The notes under the pieces: generated by a model
Seen by the model: the letters and a program-made list of their open reading frames with translations, nothing else
What the model was told of the DNA's origin: nothing
Databases searched by the model: none
NCBI RefSeq assembly: GCF_003171675.1
Contig: NZ_QFZQ01000003.1
Span: 124,001-188,000 of the forward strand
Source of the DNA: Reichenbachiella versicolor
GTDB lineage: Bacteria > Bacteroidota > Bacteroidia > Cytophagales > Cyclobacteriaceae
Direction of reading: 5' to 3'
Length of the DNA: 64,000 nt
Part shown: piece by piece, positions 47,349 through 57,293 of the stretch
How positions within the stretch are numbered: the stretch's first letter is position 1
How the letters are laid out: every line of letters begins with the position of its first letter
Made by a program: the position numbers and the translations under genes

Positions 47349-48680
47349 ATGATGAAAAAGATGGCACAAATTAGTTGGATTATAGGAGTACTAATGATTA
47401 GCTGTGATGATTATTTGGATATAGAACCAGTTGGATTGGTTATTCCTAAATCGGTAGAGGAGTATAGAAGCTTTTTGACAGCGGCATATTCATTCCCTAA
47501 ACAACATAAGATATTAACTACTTATAGGGCTGATGAAATCACTTTAAATGGAGATGAGTTAGGAGTAGATCAATATCAGGATATCTATACTTGGAATGAT
47601 TTAAATCCTAATTTAAATACTATTGATTTTCCTTATGCTGTTTTTTACACGGTCATCTTTTATACCAATCATGTAATACAGAACGAGAAAGAGATAACTG
47701 GAGATCAAGAAGATATTGATCAATTAGTAGGAGAGGCTTATGCCTTAAGAGCTCTTCAGTATTTTGATTTAGTAAATTTATATGGAAAGCCTTACGATGA
47801 ATCTAACGCAATATCAGATGAAGGTGTTCCTATCGTTACAGAGTATGATTCTGAAAGGAGATTTGCTAAAGAGTCCATAGAGGAAGTTTACAAGTTAATT
47901 ATAAGCGACATAGAGGAATCTGAAAAACGATTAAACATTGAACAACAAGAGATAGGGTTTAATTATCGATTCTCCCTTGTAGCCATTAAGAGTTTCAAGG
48001 CAAGGGTTTTTCTTTTTCAAAAGAAATGGCAACAATCTATTGATCTAGCCTTAGAAGCGTTAGCTATAAAGCCAGATTTGATGGATTTAAATGTTGATGA
48101 ATCAATCATGTCATCTGAATATAATTCTATAGAGTCCATACTGGCATTAGATCTAGTTGTCTCATTAGACATTATTCAAAATGCTCACGTTTCTGATGAA
48201 TTGATCACTAATTATGATCAGTTAGAAGACAAAAGGTTTTCTAACTATTTCAAAGAAAATTCAGATGGAAATTATAGTTCCAAAAAAGGTACTCTTGATA
48301 ATTTTAAATGCACCTTTAGAACTGCGGAACTCTACATGATTTTGGCGGAATCATATGCCAGACTTGGAGGGGATCAAAACTTGAATTTAAGTAAAGGGTA
48401 CCTGTACCAGCTCCTAGAAAATAGATACACTCCTGCCGGCTTGGAAGCCTATAAAAATAGAGTCGAACCACTCAATGCAGATGACTTAATACAAGAAATT
48501 CTCATAGAACGTCAACGCGAATTTGCTTTAGAAGGGCATCGCTGGAATGACTTGAGAAGAACTACTCAAAAGAAAATTACAAGATTGTTTGATGGGACTA
48601 CTTATGTGTTAGAGCAAAATGATGAACGGTATACTTTGCCATTTCCTCAGGACGCCATAATTAACAATCCAGACCTATAA
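47349..48680 (+). CDS. SusD/RagB-family surface lipoprotein
   Basis: A 443-residue lipoprotein, starting 3 bp after the susC stop. The lipobox ends at C19 (VLMISC) followed by DDYLDIEPVG, the normal SusD start. Tetratricopeptide-like helices (GEAYALRALQYFDLVNLYG, SFKARVFLFQKKWQQSI) and the C-terminal RQREFALEGHRWNDLRRT motif confirm the family. SusD caps the SusC barrel and binds the ligand at the surface. It is shorter than many SusD proteins, and the ligand is unknown. Confidence 0.94.
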   Translation: MMKKMAQISWIIGVLMISCDDYLDIEPVGLVIPKSVEEYRSFLTAAYSFPKQHKILTTYRADEITLNGDELGVDQYQDIYTWNDLNPNLNTIDFPYAVFYTVIFYTNHVIQNEKEITGDQEDIDQLVGEAYALRALQYFDLVNLYGKPYDESNAISDEGVPIVTEYDSERRFAKESIEEVYKLIISDIEESEKRLNIEQQEIGFNYRFSLVAIKSFKARVFLFQKKWQQSIDLALEALAIKPDLMDLNVDESIMSSEYNSIESILALDLVVSLDIIQNAHVSDELITNYDQLEDKRFSNYFKENSDGNYSSKKGTLDNFKCTFRTAELYMILAESYARLGGDQNLNLSKGYLYQLLENRYTPAGLEAYKNRVEPLNADDLIQEILIERQREFALEGHRWNDLRRTTQKKITRLFDGTTYVLEQNDERYTLPFPQDAIINNPDL

Positions 48681-48716
48681 CCTATTAAACAGTTTTTAAA
48701 CATAAAAATTAGCATT

Positions 48717-49739
48717 ATGAGAATAATCAAGTCAGTATTGGTTTTAATTGCCTTAACCTTAGGATTCATAGCTTGCACAGAAGATGAGCCTAGCAAGTCA
48801 AACTTAAACACCATTGAGTCTTTCGAAATTGATTTCGGTGATGCGGATCCTGTCAATTATGAATTTGGAGATGATATTTCTGTCAGCGTACCTTTTGGTA
48901 CTGATGTTACAGGTAAAACTGTTACAGTAACAGTTTCTGAAAACGCAACGGTAGAGCCTGCATCTGGAAGTGTGATAGATTTTGTAGATGGCGAGTCAAT
49001 TGAATTCAAAGTAACTGCCGAAAACGGTGAAATAAAGTCTTACAACGTTACAGTAACAATAAGAGGTGAAGTTGGTAGTGGTTCAAAATTGGATACATAT
49101 ACAGTAGAAGACCCATTTAGAGGAAATTCTACAACCACGTATAAGTATTCTGACGAGTCGGGTTTTGTAATTGAGACTAATAAAAGTACAGTCTTATTTG
49201 GTGAAGAGACTAAAACTAAAACAACATTCGTCTACGATGATAAAAATCAAGTAGTAGAAGAGAAAACCGAAAGTGGGGATGATTTAGGAAGTACTATTTA
49301 CACTTACAATACGGTTGGTCAGATTATTAGTTCAGAATATACATTAAACGATGAGTTGACATATACCTATGTGTATACATATGATGCTATTGGATTGCTA
49401 TTAAAATCGGAAAGAACTGATCTAACAGATGACAATTTTAAATCAAGTGATGAATTTACAATAGAAAGTGGAAACGTAGTAAAGGAAATAAACTCTAATC
49501 AAGAGTCTGTTGCAACATATGATGATAAAAGGAATCCTTTTAAACCACTTTATCCATCTGCATATGCTGACATAAACATAGGTATACAGTCTGTGAATGA
49601 AAACAATCCTATTTCAGGTACATTATCAGATGATGATATTGTGTATGAATACAACGAAGATGGATATCCTATATCAGCCAACTATACTTATTTTGATGGT
49701 TTGGCTACCGTTAGTAAGACCTACACCTACTTTGAGTAA
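48717..49739 (+). CDS. Surface lipoprotein with Ig-like and repeat-rich C-terminal domain
   Basis: A 340-residue predicted lipoprotein, lipobox ending at C20 (GFIAC), followed by TEDEPS. Residues about 30-120 form an Ig-like/DUF5018-type domain (VTGKTVTVTVSENATVEP). The rest contains repeated short strands with Tyr-Asp and Tyr-Thr patterns (TIYTYNTVGQIISSEY, YVYTYDAIGLLLKSE), like YD/RHS-type repeats. It sits 36 bp after susD and probably is an accessory ligand-binding protein of the SusCD complex. No enzyme motif is seen. Confidence 0.82.
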   Translation: MRIIKSVLVLIALTLGFIACTEDEPSKSNLNTIESFEIDFGDADPVNYEFGDDISVSVPFGTDVTGKTVTVTVSENATVEPASGSVIDFVDGESIEFKVTAENGEIKSYNVTVTIRGEVGSGSKLDTYTVEDPFRGNSTTTYKYSDESGFVIETNKSTVLFGEETKTKTTFVYDDKNQVVEEKTESGDDLGSTIYTYNTVGQIISSEYTLNDELTYTYVYTYDAIGLLLKSERTDLTDDNFKSSDEFTIESGNVVKEINSNQESVATYDDKRNPFKPLYPSAYADINIGIQSVNENNPISGTLSDDDIVYEYNEDGYPISANYTYFDGLATVSKTYTYFE

Positions 49740-49763
49740 AATTTAATCGATAGTTGTTTTTGG

Positions 49764-49796
49764 AGGCAGCCTTTTGAGTACAAAGGCTGCCTTTTT
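49764..49796 (+). terminator. Terminator after the SusCD operon
   Basis: AGGCAGCCTTT (49764-49774) pairs perfectly with AAAGGCTGCCT (49782-49792) with a 7-nt loop, then TTTT. Confidence 0.92.
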
Positions 49797-49913
49797 AGCT
49801 TTTATAAGCAAGTGGTTTTGTATTAGCAGCAGTCTATTTACGTCAATTTGTTGAAATACAAATTGTTCTGAAATGATAATCAGCGTTTCTAGTGAAGTAA
49901 TTAGTGGCACAGT

Positions 49914-49944
49914 TTTGTTTTCAAATATTAAAAGTCTAATTTTG
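49914..49944 (+). promoter_or_regulatory. Promoter of the rplM-rpsI-rpsB operon
   Basis: TTTG at 49914-49917 and TAATTTTG at 49937-49944 are 19 bp apart and match both elements of the Bacteroidota promoter consensus exactly. The rplM start is 53 bp downstream. Confidence 0.7.
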
Positions 49945-49996
49945 TGTCCCCTTTTCGGAGGGCGTTGGATTTTGACTATAAAAATCGTTATATAAA

Positions 49997-50440
49997 GTGG
50001 ATTCAGTAAGTTATAAAACAGCAACAGTCAACAGTACTACAGCGGAAAAGAACTGGGTAGTCGTTGATGCTGAAGGAAAAGTATTGGGGAGATTGGCTAG
50101 TGAAGTAGCTAAGATGATCCGAGGAAAACATAAGCCAGGTTATACTCCAAACGTTGATTGTGGTGATAACGTAATCGTTGTTAACTGTGACAAGATTAAG
50201 ATGACTGGTAAGAAATGGACTGATAAGGAATTGGTAAGACACACTGGATATCCAGGAGGTCAAAGAATCCAAACTCCTAATGAGGTAATGGCTAAGTCTT
50301 CTACTATCCTAGTAGAGAGAGCAGTAAGAGGTATGCTTCCAAAGAACAGATTAGGAAGAGCCTTGTTCAATAATTTGTTTGCGTACGAAGGTGCAGAGCA
50401 CAAGCATGAGGCGCAAACTCCTAAAGAAGTAAAACTATAA
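49997..50440 (+). CDS. rplM: 50S ribosomal protein L13
   Basis: A 147-residue ribosomal protein with WVVVDAEGKVLGRLASEVA, PNVDCGDNVIVVNCDKIKMTGKKW and the VRGMLPKNRLGRALFNNLFAYEG motif of L13. The GTG start at 49997 gives the usual Bacteroidota N-terminus MDSxSYKT. It is followed by rpsI after 5 bp, the universal L13-S9 pair. Confidence 0.98.
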   Translation: MDSVSYKTATVNSTTAEKNWVVVDAEGKVLGRLASEVAKMIRGKHKPGYTPNVDCGDNVIVVNCDKIKMTGKKWTDKELVRHTGYPGGQRIQTPNEVMAKSSTILVERAVRGMLPKNRLGRALFNNLFAYEGAEHKHEAQTPKEVKL

Positions 50441-50445
50441 TCTGA

Positions 50446-50832
50446 ATGGAAGTAGTAAATACCATTGGAAGAAGAAAAACATCTGTTGCTAGACTTTATT
50501 TAGGTTCTGGTAAAGGTGAAGTGAAGGTAAACAACAGGGATTTGAAAGAGTATTTCCCATTCGAGATTTACCAAACTATCGTTAAGCAACCACTAGTACT
50601 AGTTGAAGAAGACGGAAATTTTGATATTAAAGTCAACGTACAAGGAGGAGGAATGAAAGGTCAAGCTGAGGCAATCAGATTGGCTATCTCTAGAGCTTTG
50701 ACAGAAATCAACCCTGAGCACAGACCTCCTTTGAAGAAAGAAGGATTCCTTACAAGAGACCCTAGAATGGTTGAGCGTAAGAAGCCAGGTAGAAGAAAAG
50801 CAAGAAGAGCGTTCCAGTTCAGCAAGCGTTAA
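50446..50832 (+). CDS. rpsI: 30S ribosomal protein S9
   Basis: A 128-residue S9 with [14 protein letters not shown] near the N-terminus, the [19 protein letters not shown] core and the invariant C-terminal tail ending FSKR that reaches the P-site tRNA. Translation is likely coupled to rplM, 5 bp upstream. Confidence 0.98.
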   Translation: MEVVNTIGRRKTSVARLYLGSGKGEVKVNNRDLKEYFPFEIYQTIVKQPLVLVEEDGNFDIKVNVQGGGMKGQAEAIRLAISRALTEINPEHRPPLKKEGFLTRDPRMVERKKPGRRKARRAFQFSKR

Positions 50833-50861
50833 TATTCAATTATTATATATACACAAGTTAA

Positions 50862-51632
50862 ATGGCCAAATTAGAGCATAAAGACTTACTTGACGCTGGT
50901 GTTCATTTCGGACACATGACGAGAAAGTGGGATCCAAGAATGGCACCGTACATCTTTATGGAGAAAAACGGTATCCATATCATTGATCTACATAAAACGC
51001 TAGAGTGCCTCGAAGAAGCGTCAAACGCACTCAAGCAGATCGTAAAATCAGGAAGAAAAGTGATGTTCGTTGCTACAAAAAAGCAAGCGAGAGAGATCGT
51101 TTCTACTGAAGCTCAAAAATTGAGAATGCCTTACGTAACTGATAGATGGTTAGGTGGTATGTTGACCAACTTCGCTACTATTCGTAAGTCATTAAAGAAA
51201 ATGTCTTCTATCGATAAGATGATGAAAGAGGATTCTTTCAAAGCACTTGCTAAGAGAGAAAGACTAATGATCAGCAGAGAGAAGGTGAAGTTAGAAAGAG
51301 TACTAGGTGGTATCTCTGAATTGACTAGACTTCCAGCTGCATTATTCGTAGTGGATATCAAAAGAGAGCATATTGCGATCAAAGAAGCACAAAAGCTTAA
51401 CATTCCAGTATTTGCATTAGTAGATACTAACTCTGATCCAAATCAAGTTGATTTCCCTATCCCAGCAAACGATGATGCTTACAAGTCTATTGAGTTATTG
51501 ATGAAATTCATCGGTTCTCAAGTAGAAGAGGCATTAGCTGAGCGCAAAAAGGATAGAGATGAGCAAAAGGAGAAAGAAGGAGCTGCTGAAAAAGCTGCTG
51601 TAGACACTCCAGCCGCTGAGAAAGCTGAATAA
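50862..51632 (+). CDS. rpsB: 30S ribosomal protein S2
   Basis: A 256-residue S2. Typical sequences are [49 protein letters not shown] and [15 protein letters not shown] charged Lys/Glu/Ala-rich C-terminal tail (about 228-256) extends past the folded part, which is common. It is the third gene of the ribosomal operon, with a hairpin before tsf. Confidence 0.98.
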   Translation: MAKLEHKDLLDAGVHFGHMTRKWDPRMAPYIFMEKNGIHIIDLHKTLECLEEASNALKQIVKSGRKVMFVATKKQAREIVSTEAQKLRMPYVTDRWLGGMLTNFATIRKSLKKMSSIDKMMKEDSFKALAKRERLMISREKVKLERVLGGISELTRLPAALFVVDIKREHIAIKEAQKLNIPVFALVDTNSDPNQVDFPIPANDDAYKSIELLMKFIGSQVEEALAERKKDRDEQKEKEGAAEKAAVDTPAAEKAE

Positions 51633-51661
51633 CGAGTACTTTATAGTATGATAATATAATG

Positions 51662-51706
51662 TTGAACACTGTAACGATGACTAAGTCGTGGCAGTGTTCA
51701 ATTTTT
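51662..51706 (+). terminator. Terminator or attenuator between rpsB and tsf
   Basis: TTGAACACTG (51662-51671) pairs perfectly with CAGTGTTCAA (51692-51701), the loop holds a smaller CGA/TCG hairpin, and TTTTT follows. As S2 and EF-Ts genes are often co-transcribed, it may reduce read-through instead of blocking it. Confidence 0.75.
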
Positions 51707-51735
51707 GTTTACATGGAGTCCAATGGATGATAATG

Positions 51736-51754
51736 TTGGTATTTAAAATACCAA
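51736..51754. promoter_or_regulatory. 19-bp perfect palindrome upstream of tsf
   Basis: TTGGTATTT-A-AAATACCAA lies between the rpsB hairpin and the tsf start codon at 51821. It may be an operator. The distance of 67 bp to the ATG fits a site near the promoter. Confidence 0.5.
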
Positions 51755-51820
51755 TTCTGTTTTCGATTTGACACTGTGATGAATCAAACTTTAACAAGAA
51801 AAATCTAAAAGAATATACAA

Positions 51821-52651
51821 ATGTCAATTTCTGCTAAAGAAGTAAACGAGCTTCGAAAAATGACCGGAGCTGGAATGATGGACTGTAAGAAAGCATTGGT
51901 TGAGACTGATGGTGATTTCGACGCAGCAATTCAAGTTCTAAGAAAAAAAGGTCAAAAAGTATCTGCAGCTAGAGCTGACAGAGAAACTACTGAAGGTGTT
52001 GTTTTTGTTAAAACTAACGCTGACCAAACTACTGGTGTAGCTGTAGCTTTCACTTGCGAAACTGATTTCGTGGCTAAAAACGCTGATTTCGTAGCTTTAG
52101 GCGAAGAGATCGCTACTGCAGCTTTCGAAAATAAGCCAGCTGATATCGAAGCTTTGAAAGCTTTAAAAGCAGGTGATTTAACTTTCGCTGAGAAGATTGT
52201 TGACATGACTGGTAAGATCGGTGAGAAACTTGACGTTATCGCTTATGAGGTAATGGAAGGCGAAGTAATCGTACCTTACGTACACATGGGAGGAAAACTT
52301 GGAGTTCTAGTTTCTTTGAAAAACACTAACGGTACTGATGTAGTAGAAGCTGGTAAAGATGTAGCTATGCAAATTGCTGCTATGAACCCTGTTGCTCTTG
52401 ATAAAGATGGAGTAGATGCTTCTGTAGTTGAGAAAGAGATCGAAATCGGAAAAGAACAAGCGAGACAAGAAGGAAAGCCTGAAGCTATGCTTGAAAAAAT
52501 CGCTATGGGTAAATTGAATAAGTTCTACAAAGAGAACACTCTATTAAGCCAAGCATTTGTAAAAGACAACAAACAAAGTATTTCTCAATACTTGGATGGT
52601 GTTTCTAAAGGTTTAACCGTTGCTGAATTCAAGAGAATCAACATCGGATAA
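51821..52651 (+). CDS. tsf: Elongation factor Ts
   Basis: A 276-residue guanine nucleotide exchange factor for EF-Tu. The N-terminal UBA-like helix and signature VNELRKMTGAGMMDCKKALVE are followed by the core with CETDFVAKNADFV and HMGGKLGVLVSL. It stands 188 bp after rpsB with its own candidate operator and a terminator after it, so separate control is possible. Confidence 0.97.
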   Translation: MSISAKEVNELRKMTGAGMMDCKKALVETDGDFDAAIQVLRKKGQKVSAARADRETTEGVVFVKTNADQTTGVAVAFTCETDFVAKNADFVALGEEIATAAFENKPADIEALKALKAGDLTFAEKIVDMTGKIGEKLDVIAYEVMEGEVIVPYVHMGGKLGVLVSLKNTNGTDVVEAGKDVAMQIAAMNPVALDKDGVDASVVEKEIEIGKEQARQEGKPEAMLEKIAMGKLNKFYKENTLLSQAFVKDNKQSISQYLDGVSKGLTVAEFKRINIG

Positions 52652-52674
52652 TCGATTAGATATATCTAAATTGA

Positions 52675-52710
52675 AAACCCATTTCGACCTTGTCGGAATG
52701 GGTTTTTTTG
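52675..52710 (+). terminator. Terminator after tsf
   Basis: AAACCCATTTCGAC pairs with GTCGGAATGGGTTT with one mismatch around a CTT loop, followed by a run of T. Confidence 0.9.
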
Positions 52711-52807
52711 TACCAGAATATTTCTATTGACTAACGAAACGAAGTTTAAGGAACCTCGTCTTTAGCTTAGTCAACCTTAATAATTTAATTCGATAAACTT
52801 CTCTTAA

Positions 52808-54067
52808 ATGAAACAAGTACTAGCTGACATTATCACCATCGGAGATGAAATACTTTATGGGCAGATTGTAGATACTAATAGCCAATGGATTAGTGAACGA
52901 TTAGATGAAATCGGGGTGAGAGTAAAGCGCAAGTATTCAATTTCAGATACGGCTGAAGACATAAAACAGGCTATGGATGAGTCTCTAAATCGTGCTGATA
53001 TTATCTTATTAACAGGTGGGTTAGGTCCAACAAAGGATGATTTGACTAAGCATACTCTGTCAGAATATTTTCAGATGCCTCTAGAGTTGAATACTAGTGC
53101 ACTGCTGGATGTAGAAGAGATATTCAAGAAGTACAATAAGGAACTGACCGACCTTAACAGGGGGCAGGCATATTTACCTAAAGGTTGTGTAAAAATTACA
53201 AATGATAGAGGTACTGCACCTGGTATGTGGTTTAATTACAAAGGGAAGGTAGTTGTGTCGATGCCTGGAGTACCATTTGAGATGAAAGCCATGGTTGAAC
53301 GGTCTGTGATTCCAAAGATTAAGGAGAAGTTTAGATTACCAGTAATTCATCATAAAGTGATCAGGACGATTGGAATAGGAGAATCATGGTTATCAGAGAT
53401 GATTGCGGATTGGGAAGATGCATTACCACATTTTTTGTCACTAGCCTATTTACCGAGGAAAGGTCAGGTAAGATTGAGGTTAACAGGTATTGGAGAGGAT
53501 AAATATGGTCTAGAGCTAGAAATGGAAAAGCAGGTCAAAAAAGTTCTTCCAATTATTCAAAAGTATGTGTTTGGGTTTGGTGATATGGAAATCGAAGATG
53601 CAATAGGAGAAACCTTGAAGTCTAAGGGGCTTACTATTGGTACAGCGGAGAGTTGTTCAGGAGGATTTTTAGCACATAAGATTACTTCTGTGGCAGGTAG
53701 TTCTGAGTATTATAGAGGTTCGATCGTGTCTTATCATAATGATATTAAGAAAGATATATTAGGTATAAAACCAAAGACACTGGAAGCTTATGGGGCAGTT
53801 AGTGAAGAAACAGCGACAGAAATGGCACTTAATGCTCAGAAGAAACTAGGGGTTGATATTGCCGTTGCAACTACTGGTATAGCTGGGCCAGGAGGAGGTT
53901 CAGAAGAGAAACCTGTAGGTACCGTCTGGTTAGGTTTAGCCTATGGTAAGAAAGTATTTACACACAAACTCAACCTTGTTGGTACTCGTCAACTTAATAT
54001 TGAAGCAACTGCTACTCACGCTCTGGACTTTGTACGTTTAGTATTGTCAGGTGATACTCATAAGTAA
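52808..54067 (+). CDS. cinA: CinA-family protein
   Basis: A 419-residue two-domain CinA. The N-terminal MoaB-like domain (about 1-175; DIITIGDEILYGQIVDTNS, LLTGGLGPTKDD) is joined to the C-terminal nicotinamide-nucleotide amidase domain (about 255-415; GTAESCSGGFLAHKIT, VSYHNDIK, TTGIAGPGGGSEEKPVGTVW). Both parts are intact. The family recycles pyridine nucleotides by deamidating NMN and has also been linked to competence. It is monocistronic. Confidence 0.95.
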   Translation: MKQVLADIITIGDEILYGQIVDTNSQWISERLDEIGVRVKRKYSISDTAEDIKQAMDESLNRADIILLTGGLGPTKDDLTKHTLSEYFQMPLELNTSALLDVEEIFKKYNKELTDLNRGQAYLPKGCVKITNDRGTAPGMWFNYKGKVVVSMPGVPFEMKAMVERSVIPKIKEKFRLPVIHHKVIRTIGIGESWLSEMIADWEDALPHFLSLAYLPRKGQVRLRLTGIGEDKYGLELEMEKQVKKVLPIIQKYVFGFGDMEIEDAIGETLKSKGLTIGTAESCSGGFLAHKITSVAGSSEYYRGSIVSYHNDIKKDILGIKPKTLEAYGAVSEETATEMALNAQKKLGVDIAVATTGIAGPGGGSEEKPVGTVWLGLAYGKKVFTHKLNLVGTRQLNIEATATHALDFVRLVLSGDTHK

Positions 54068-54277
54068 TACTCATCGTTGAATTTTCATTTAGACTCTATA
54101 TAGACTGGTATTAGGTGCTTTTAAAAAAGAAATTATTCCTTTATTCTAATTTATAGAACTAACTGAATAATGTCTCAACATTTCCTAAATCGACACAAAA
54201 CTATCTCAATGAATGTAGGCTGATATGGTACTTTAGGATTCGGAAGCATAATTTGTATCTGAATGAAAAGTGCCATT

Positions 54278-56113
54278 ATGAAAAAAATATTAACTATTCT
54301 ATTGCTGGTTTTGGGGTTCAATTTATCAGCACAGAAGAAACCCAATATCCTTTGGGTAATAACAGATGATCACAGAGCTGATGCAATAGAGTATTACAAT
54401 GAAGTGACTACAGGGAAGAGTGAGAGTCCTTTAGGTTACGTATTGTCTCCTAATATAAATGAATTATGTAAAGAGGGAACATTGTTCACGAATGCCTATT
54501 GTAATTCTCCTATGTGCACACCGTCTCGTAGTTCTATGCAGTCTGGAAGATATCCGTTTCGTAGTGGGCATTATAAATTTAAATCACATCAGACAGCAGG
54601 TCATGTGAAACCGACAGTTTCTCAGACTTTAAGAGAGGAAGGATATGGTACGGCTGTATTTGGAAAGACAGGTTGGGGAATTAGGCACAAGGACGGAGAT
54701 AAAGGGTTCTATGATCATACAATCAATTTTTCTCGAGATTTACAGCAACGAGGTTTTGGAGATATTTTCGGAGCAGGGGCGAAGTATTCATTTCCTGAAG
54801 GAATATTGACTTTGCATCAACTAAAAGAGACTGCATTATACCCGGACGGAACAAAGTTTACCTATTTGACATTGAAAGATGATGGTGAAATACCTCAGGA
54901 GGATAAGGAAATTAAAACCAAAGTAGAAAAGGACTTTAATATTTTAAGAGCCTACACTCGCATAAACACAGGGTTAATATTAGGAGGAGAGAATCCTATG
55001 CCTGCAGGTAAAACGGTGGATGGTTATATAGTTGAAGAACTCAAAAACTATTTAGCCAATCAAGATCAGGATTTCAAAACTTTGGCGGGAAAAGAAGTTA
55101 GAGGAGCAGATAGTCACAAGCCACTTATGATCAATTTGGGTTTTCATCTACCCCATACTCCGGTACTCCCACCAAAGGAGTTCAGAGATAAGTTCAAGAA
55201 GAAAAAGTATAACATCCCAGAATTTAGTACCGATGAACTGTCGAATTTTCCTCCACAGTTAGTGACGCTTTACAATGAGTGTAAGACGGATCAAATGACA
55301 AATGCAGAGAAACTACAAGCTATTCGAGATTATTACGCCTTCTGTGCATATGGAGATGCATTGATTGGAGAGTCCGTTGAGGCATTTAAGCAGTACTGTA
55401 AGAAAAACAATCAAGAGTACCTGATTGTTTTTACTGTAGGTGATCATGGTTGGCATCTCGGTGAACAAGGCATTATGGCGAAGTTTGGGCCTTGGAAGCA
55501 GTCTGTCCATAACGCAGCAATTATAGTAGCGTCAAATAAAGAGAAGTTTCCCGAAGGAAGAGTGGTGACTGATATGGTAGAGTTCGTAGATTTTGTACCT
55601 ACGATGCTATCAGCTGCAGGCGTAGATATTGAACAGCAGAAGTTTAGTTATTTAGATGGGTATGATTTATCGAGAGTAATTGAAAAACCAGAAGAAACTA
55701 AACGTGAGTATATCATAGGAGAGGTCAACGTAGTATGTGGACATCGTGCCTATATGAGAAACAAAGATTTTGCTTTTAGTATGCGAACACGTGATCGCTG
55801 GGATGTAGCTTATACTGAAGACCTCAACAAAGACATTATGTGGGCACTGACATGTGATAGACCTAAGGCTGATTTAGCCTTGTACGATCTTCGAAAGGAT
55901 CCTTTAGAAAAGGAGAATGTAGCCAATGAACAAGAGTATAGAGATTTGGCTGATTGGTTTAGAAATAAGTTGGGGAGGATAGTGCTAGGTGATGGTAGAG
56001 TCGAATGTGATTGGACTAAGCCTAATAGCTACGCGTTGAGTAATTTTGCATCTGGATCTGATGATAAGAAATTGGATATACCTGTAGGCTTGATTCCTCC
56101 GGTAAATTATTAA
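54278..56113 (+). CDS. Secreted sulfatase, Cys-type (S1 family)
   Basis: A 611-residue sulfatase. The ATG at 54278 gives a good signal peptide (1-19, NLSAQ); an ATG at 54263 would add five residues. The metal-binding Asp pair D30-D31 (VITDDHRAD) and C80-T-P-S-R (MCTPSRSSMQSGRYP) are the formylglycine sulfatase signature, requiring a maturase encoded elsewhere. FTVGDHGWHLGEQGI holds further metal and sulfate ligands. It would remove sulfate esters from a polysaccharide or oligosaccharide. Position next to an AraC regulator and sugar-acid operon suggests sulfated algal galactan or fucan, not shown directly. Confidence 0.92.
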   Translation: MKKILTILLLVLGFNLSAQKKPNILWVITDDHRADAIEYYNEVTTGKSESPLGYVLSPNINELCKEGTLFTNAYCNSPMCTPSRSSMQSGRYPFRSGHYKFKSHQTAGHVKPTVSQTLREEGYGTAVFGKTGWGIRHKDGDKGFYDHTINFSRDLQQRGFGDIFGAGAKYSFPEGILTLHQLKETALYPDGTKFTYLTLKDDGEIPQEDKEIKTKVEKDFNILRAYTRINTGLILGGENPMPAGKTVDGYIVEELKNYLANQDQDFKTLAGKEVRGADSHKPLMINLGFHLPHTPVLPPKEFRDKFKKKKYNIPEFSTDELSNFPPQLVTLYNECKTDQMTNAEKLQAIRDYYAFCAYGDALIGESVEAFKQYCKKNNQEYLIVFTVGDHGWHLGEQGIMAKFGPWKQSVHNAAIIVASNKEKFPEGRVVTDMVEFVDFVPTMLSAAGVDIEQQKFSYLDGYDLSRVIEKPEETKREYIIGEVNVVCGHRAYMRNKDFAFSMRTRDRWDVAYTEDLNKDIMWALTCDRPKADLALYDLRKDPLEKENVANEQEYRDLADWFRNKLGRIVLGDGRVECDWTKPNSYALSNFASGSDDKKLDIPVGLIPPVNY

Positions 56114-56170
56114 GCTGTGCTATACACGGTAAATATGTCACCCATAGTGACACGAGAGAGGTTCTGTTTT

Positions 56171-56200
56171 ATATGAGGTTTCTTATTAGCAACCTCATAT
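56171..56200. other. Hairpin between sulfatase and AraC genes
   Basis: ATATGAGGTT (56171-56180) and AACCTCATAT (56191-56200) are perfect inverted repeats with a 10-nt loop, overlapping the last codons of the regulator gene. There is no clear T-run, so it is only a weak terminator candidate for these convergent genes. Confidence 0.4.
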
Positions 56201-57046
56201 TCTTTGATACTGCTGTCTATAAGATTTTGGAGACATGTCTTTATACTTATTGAACTGTCTATGGAAGAAGGAAAGGTTATTGAAGCCAGAACGATAACCT
56301 ATCTCTGATACAGATAGATCTGTCTCGATTAGCATTTTGCTGGCAATAGTGACTTTGTATTCATTGACATAGTTCGTAAATGTTTTGTCAAAAGTCTTTT
56401 TAAAGAACCTACAAAAGGCTTCTTTACTTAGTGCAAGCTGTTCTGAAAGGTCTTCTAGCGAATGCTGTTCAAGGATGTTGTCCTTGATATAGTTATTGAT
56501 GACATTGACACGGTGGCTTTCTTTTGATGATAATGCTTTCCCAAATCCTGGACCTGCCAGTAATTCAGTTGAAGCTTTTGTAGCAAGCGTGTTTAATATA
56601 TCCAAGAAAGTAAGTAATCGATCGAAGGGGTTTTGCTTAATGATTGAGGCGAATGATTCTTCTAAAGAAAGAGCAGTACCAATATCAAAAGCTACTCCAT
56701 GAGATGATTTTTGCAGTAATGCTTTGATTGCTGTTAGTTCAGGTTTTTCCAGCCAGTCTTTCAGTAAGGACTCATCCCATTGAATAATGACGCATTTTAC
56801 GTGTTCACTTTTAGTATCAATGGTCTTCCAAGAGTGAGGGACGTTTCTTCCCACCAATACTAAGTCCCCTTTTTCAAAAGGGTGCATCGAATCACCCACA
56901 TATCGAATGCCCGTACTTTGTATCATATAGGTCAATTCATATTGAGGGTGAAAGTGCCATTCGGCTTGGAATTCTTTATCTTCATATACCTTGACCTTAA
57001 AAGATCGGTCAGGCGCTGTAGTGACTTCTCTTAAGTGTGCTTTCAT
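56195..57046 (-). CDS. AraC-family regulator of the second sugar-acid operon
   Basis: A 283-residue regulator. The N-terminal cupin domain (about 15-100; HPFEKGDLVLVGRNVPHSW) binds an effector and the C-terminal two helix-turn-helix motifs (about 185-283) include LEDLSEQLALSKEAFCRFFKK and SEIGYRSGFNNLSFFHRQFNKYKDMSPKSYR. It is divergent from the enolase-superfamily gene across 247 bp, the usual arrangement for an activator of the neighbouring operon. The effector is probably a sugar or sugar acid of that pathway. Confidence 0.9.
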   Translation of the reverse strand: MKAHLREVTTAPDRSFKVKVYEDKEFQAEWHFHPQYELTYMIQSTGIRYVGDSMHPFEKGDLVLVGRNVPHSWKTIDTKSEHVKCVIIQWDESLLKDWLEKPELTAIKALLQKSSHGVAFDIGTALSLEESFASIIKQNPFDRLLTFLDILNTLATKASTELLAGPGFGKALSSKESHRVNVINNYIKDNILEQHSLEDLSEQLALSKEAFCRFFKKTFDKTFTNYVNEYKVTIASKMLIETDLSVSEIGYRSGFNNLSFFHRQFNKYKDMSPKSYRQQYQRI

Positions 57047-57293
57047 ATTATTATTTTAAGTCTTGATTATAGAGAGGTCTTGACCATACCCATTTGCTTA
57101 TGGTTAGGGTAGTATAAAGTGAATGTTTCAAGAATAGATTAAGAGGAAAGATAAGTCAAGTTGACAATTATTAGTTTATTAACACTAAATCAATAACTAA
57201 ATAGTCAAAATAGTACATAAGAAGTGCTGTATGCTGTATCGAATCTCAGACTCTTGATAAGACCTTTGTCCTACAATTATTAATGAAATTGCT

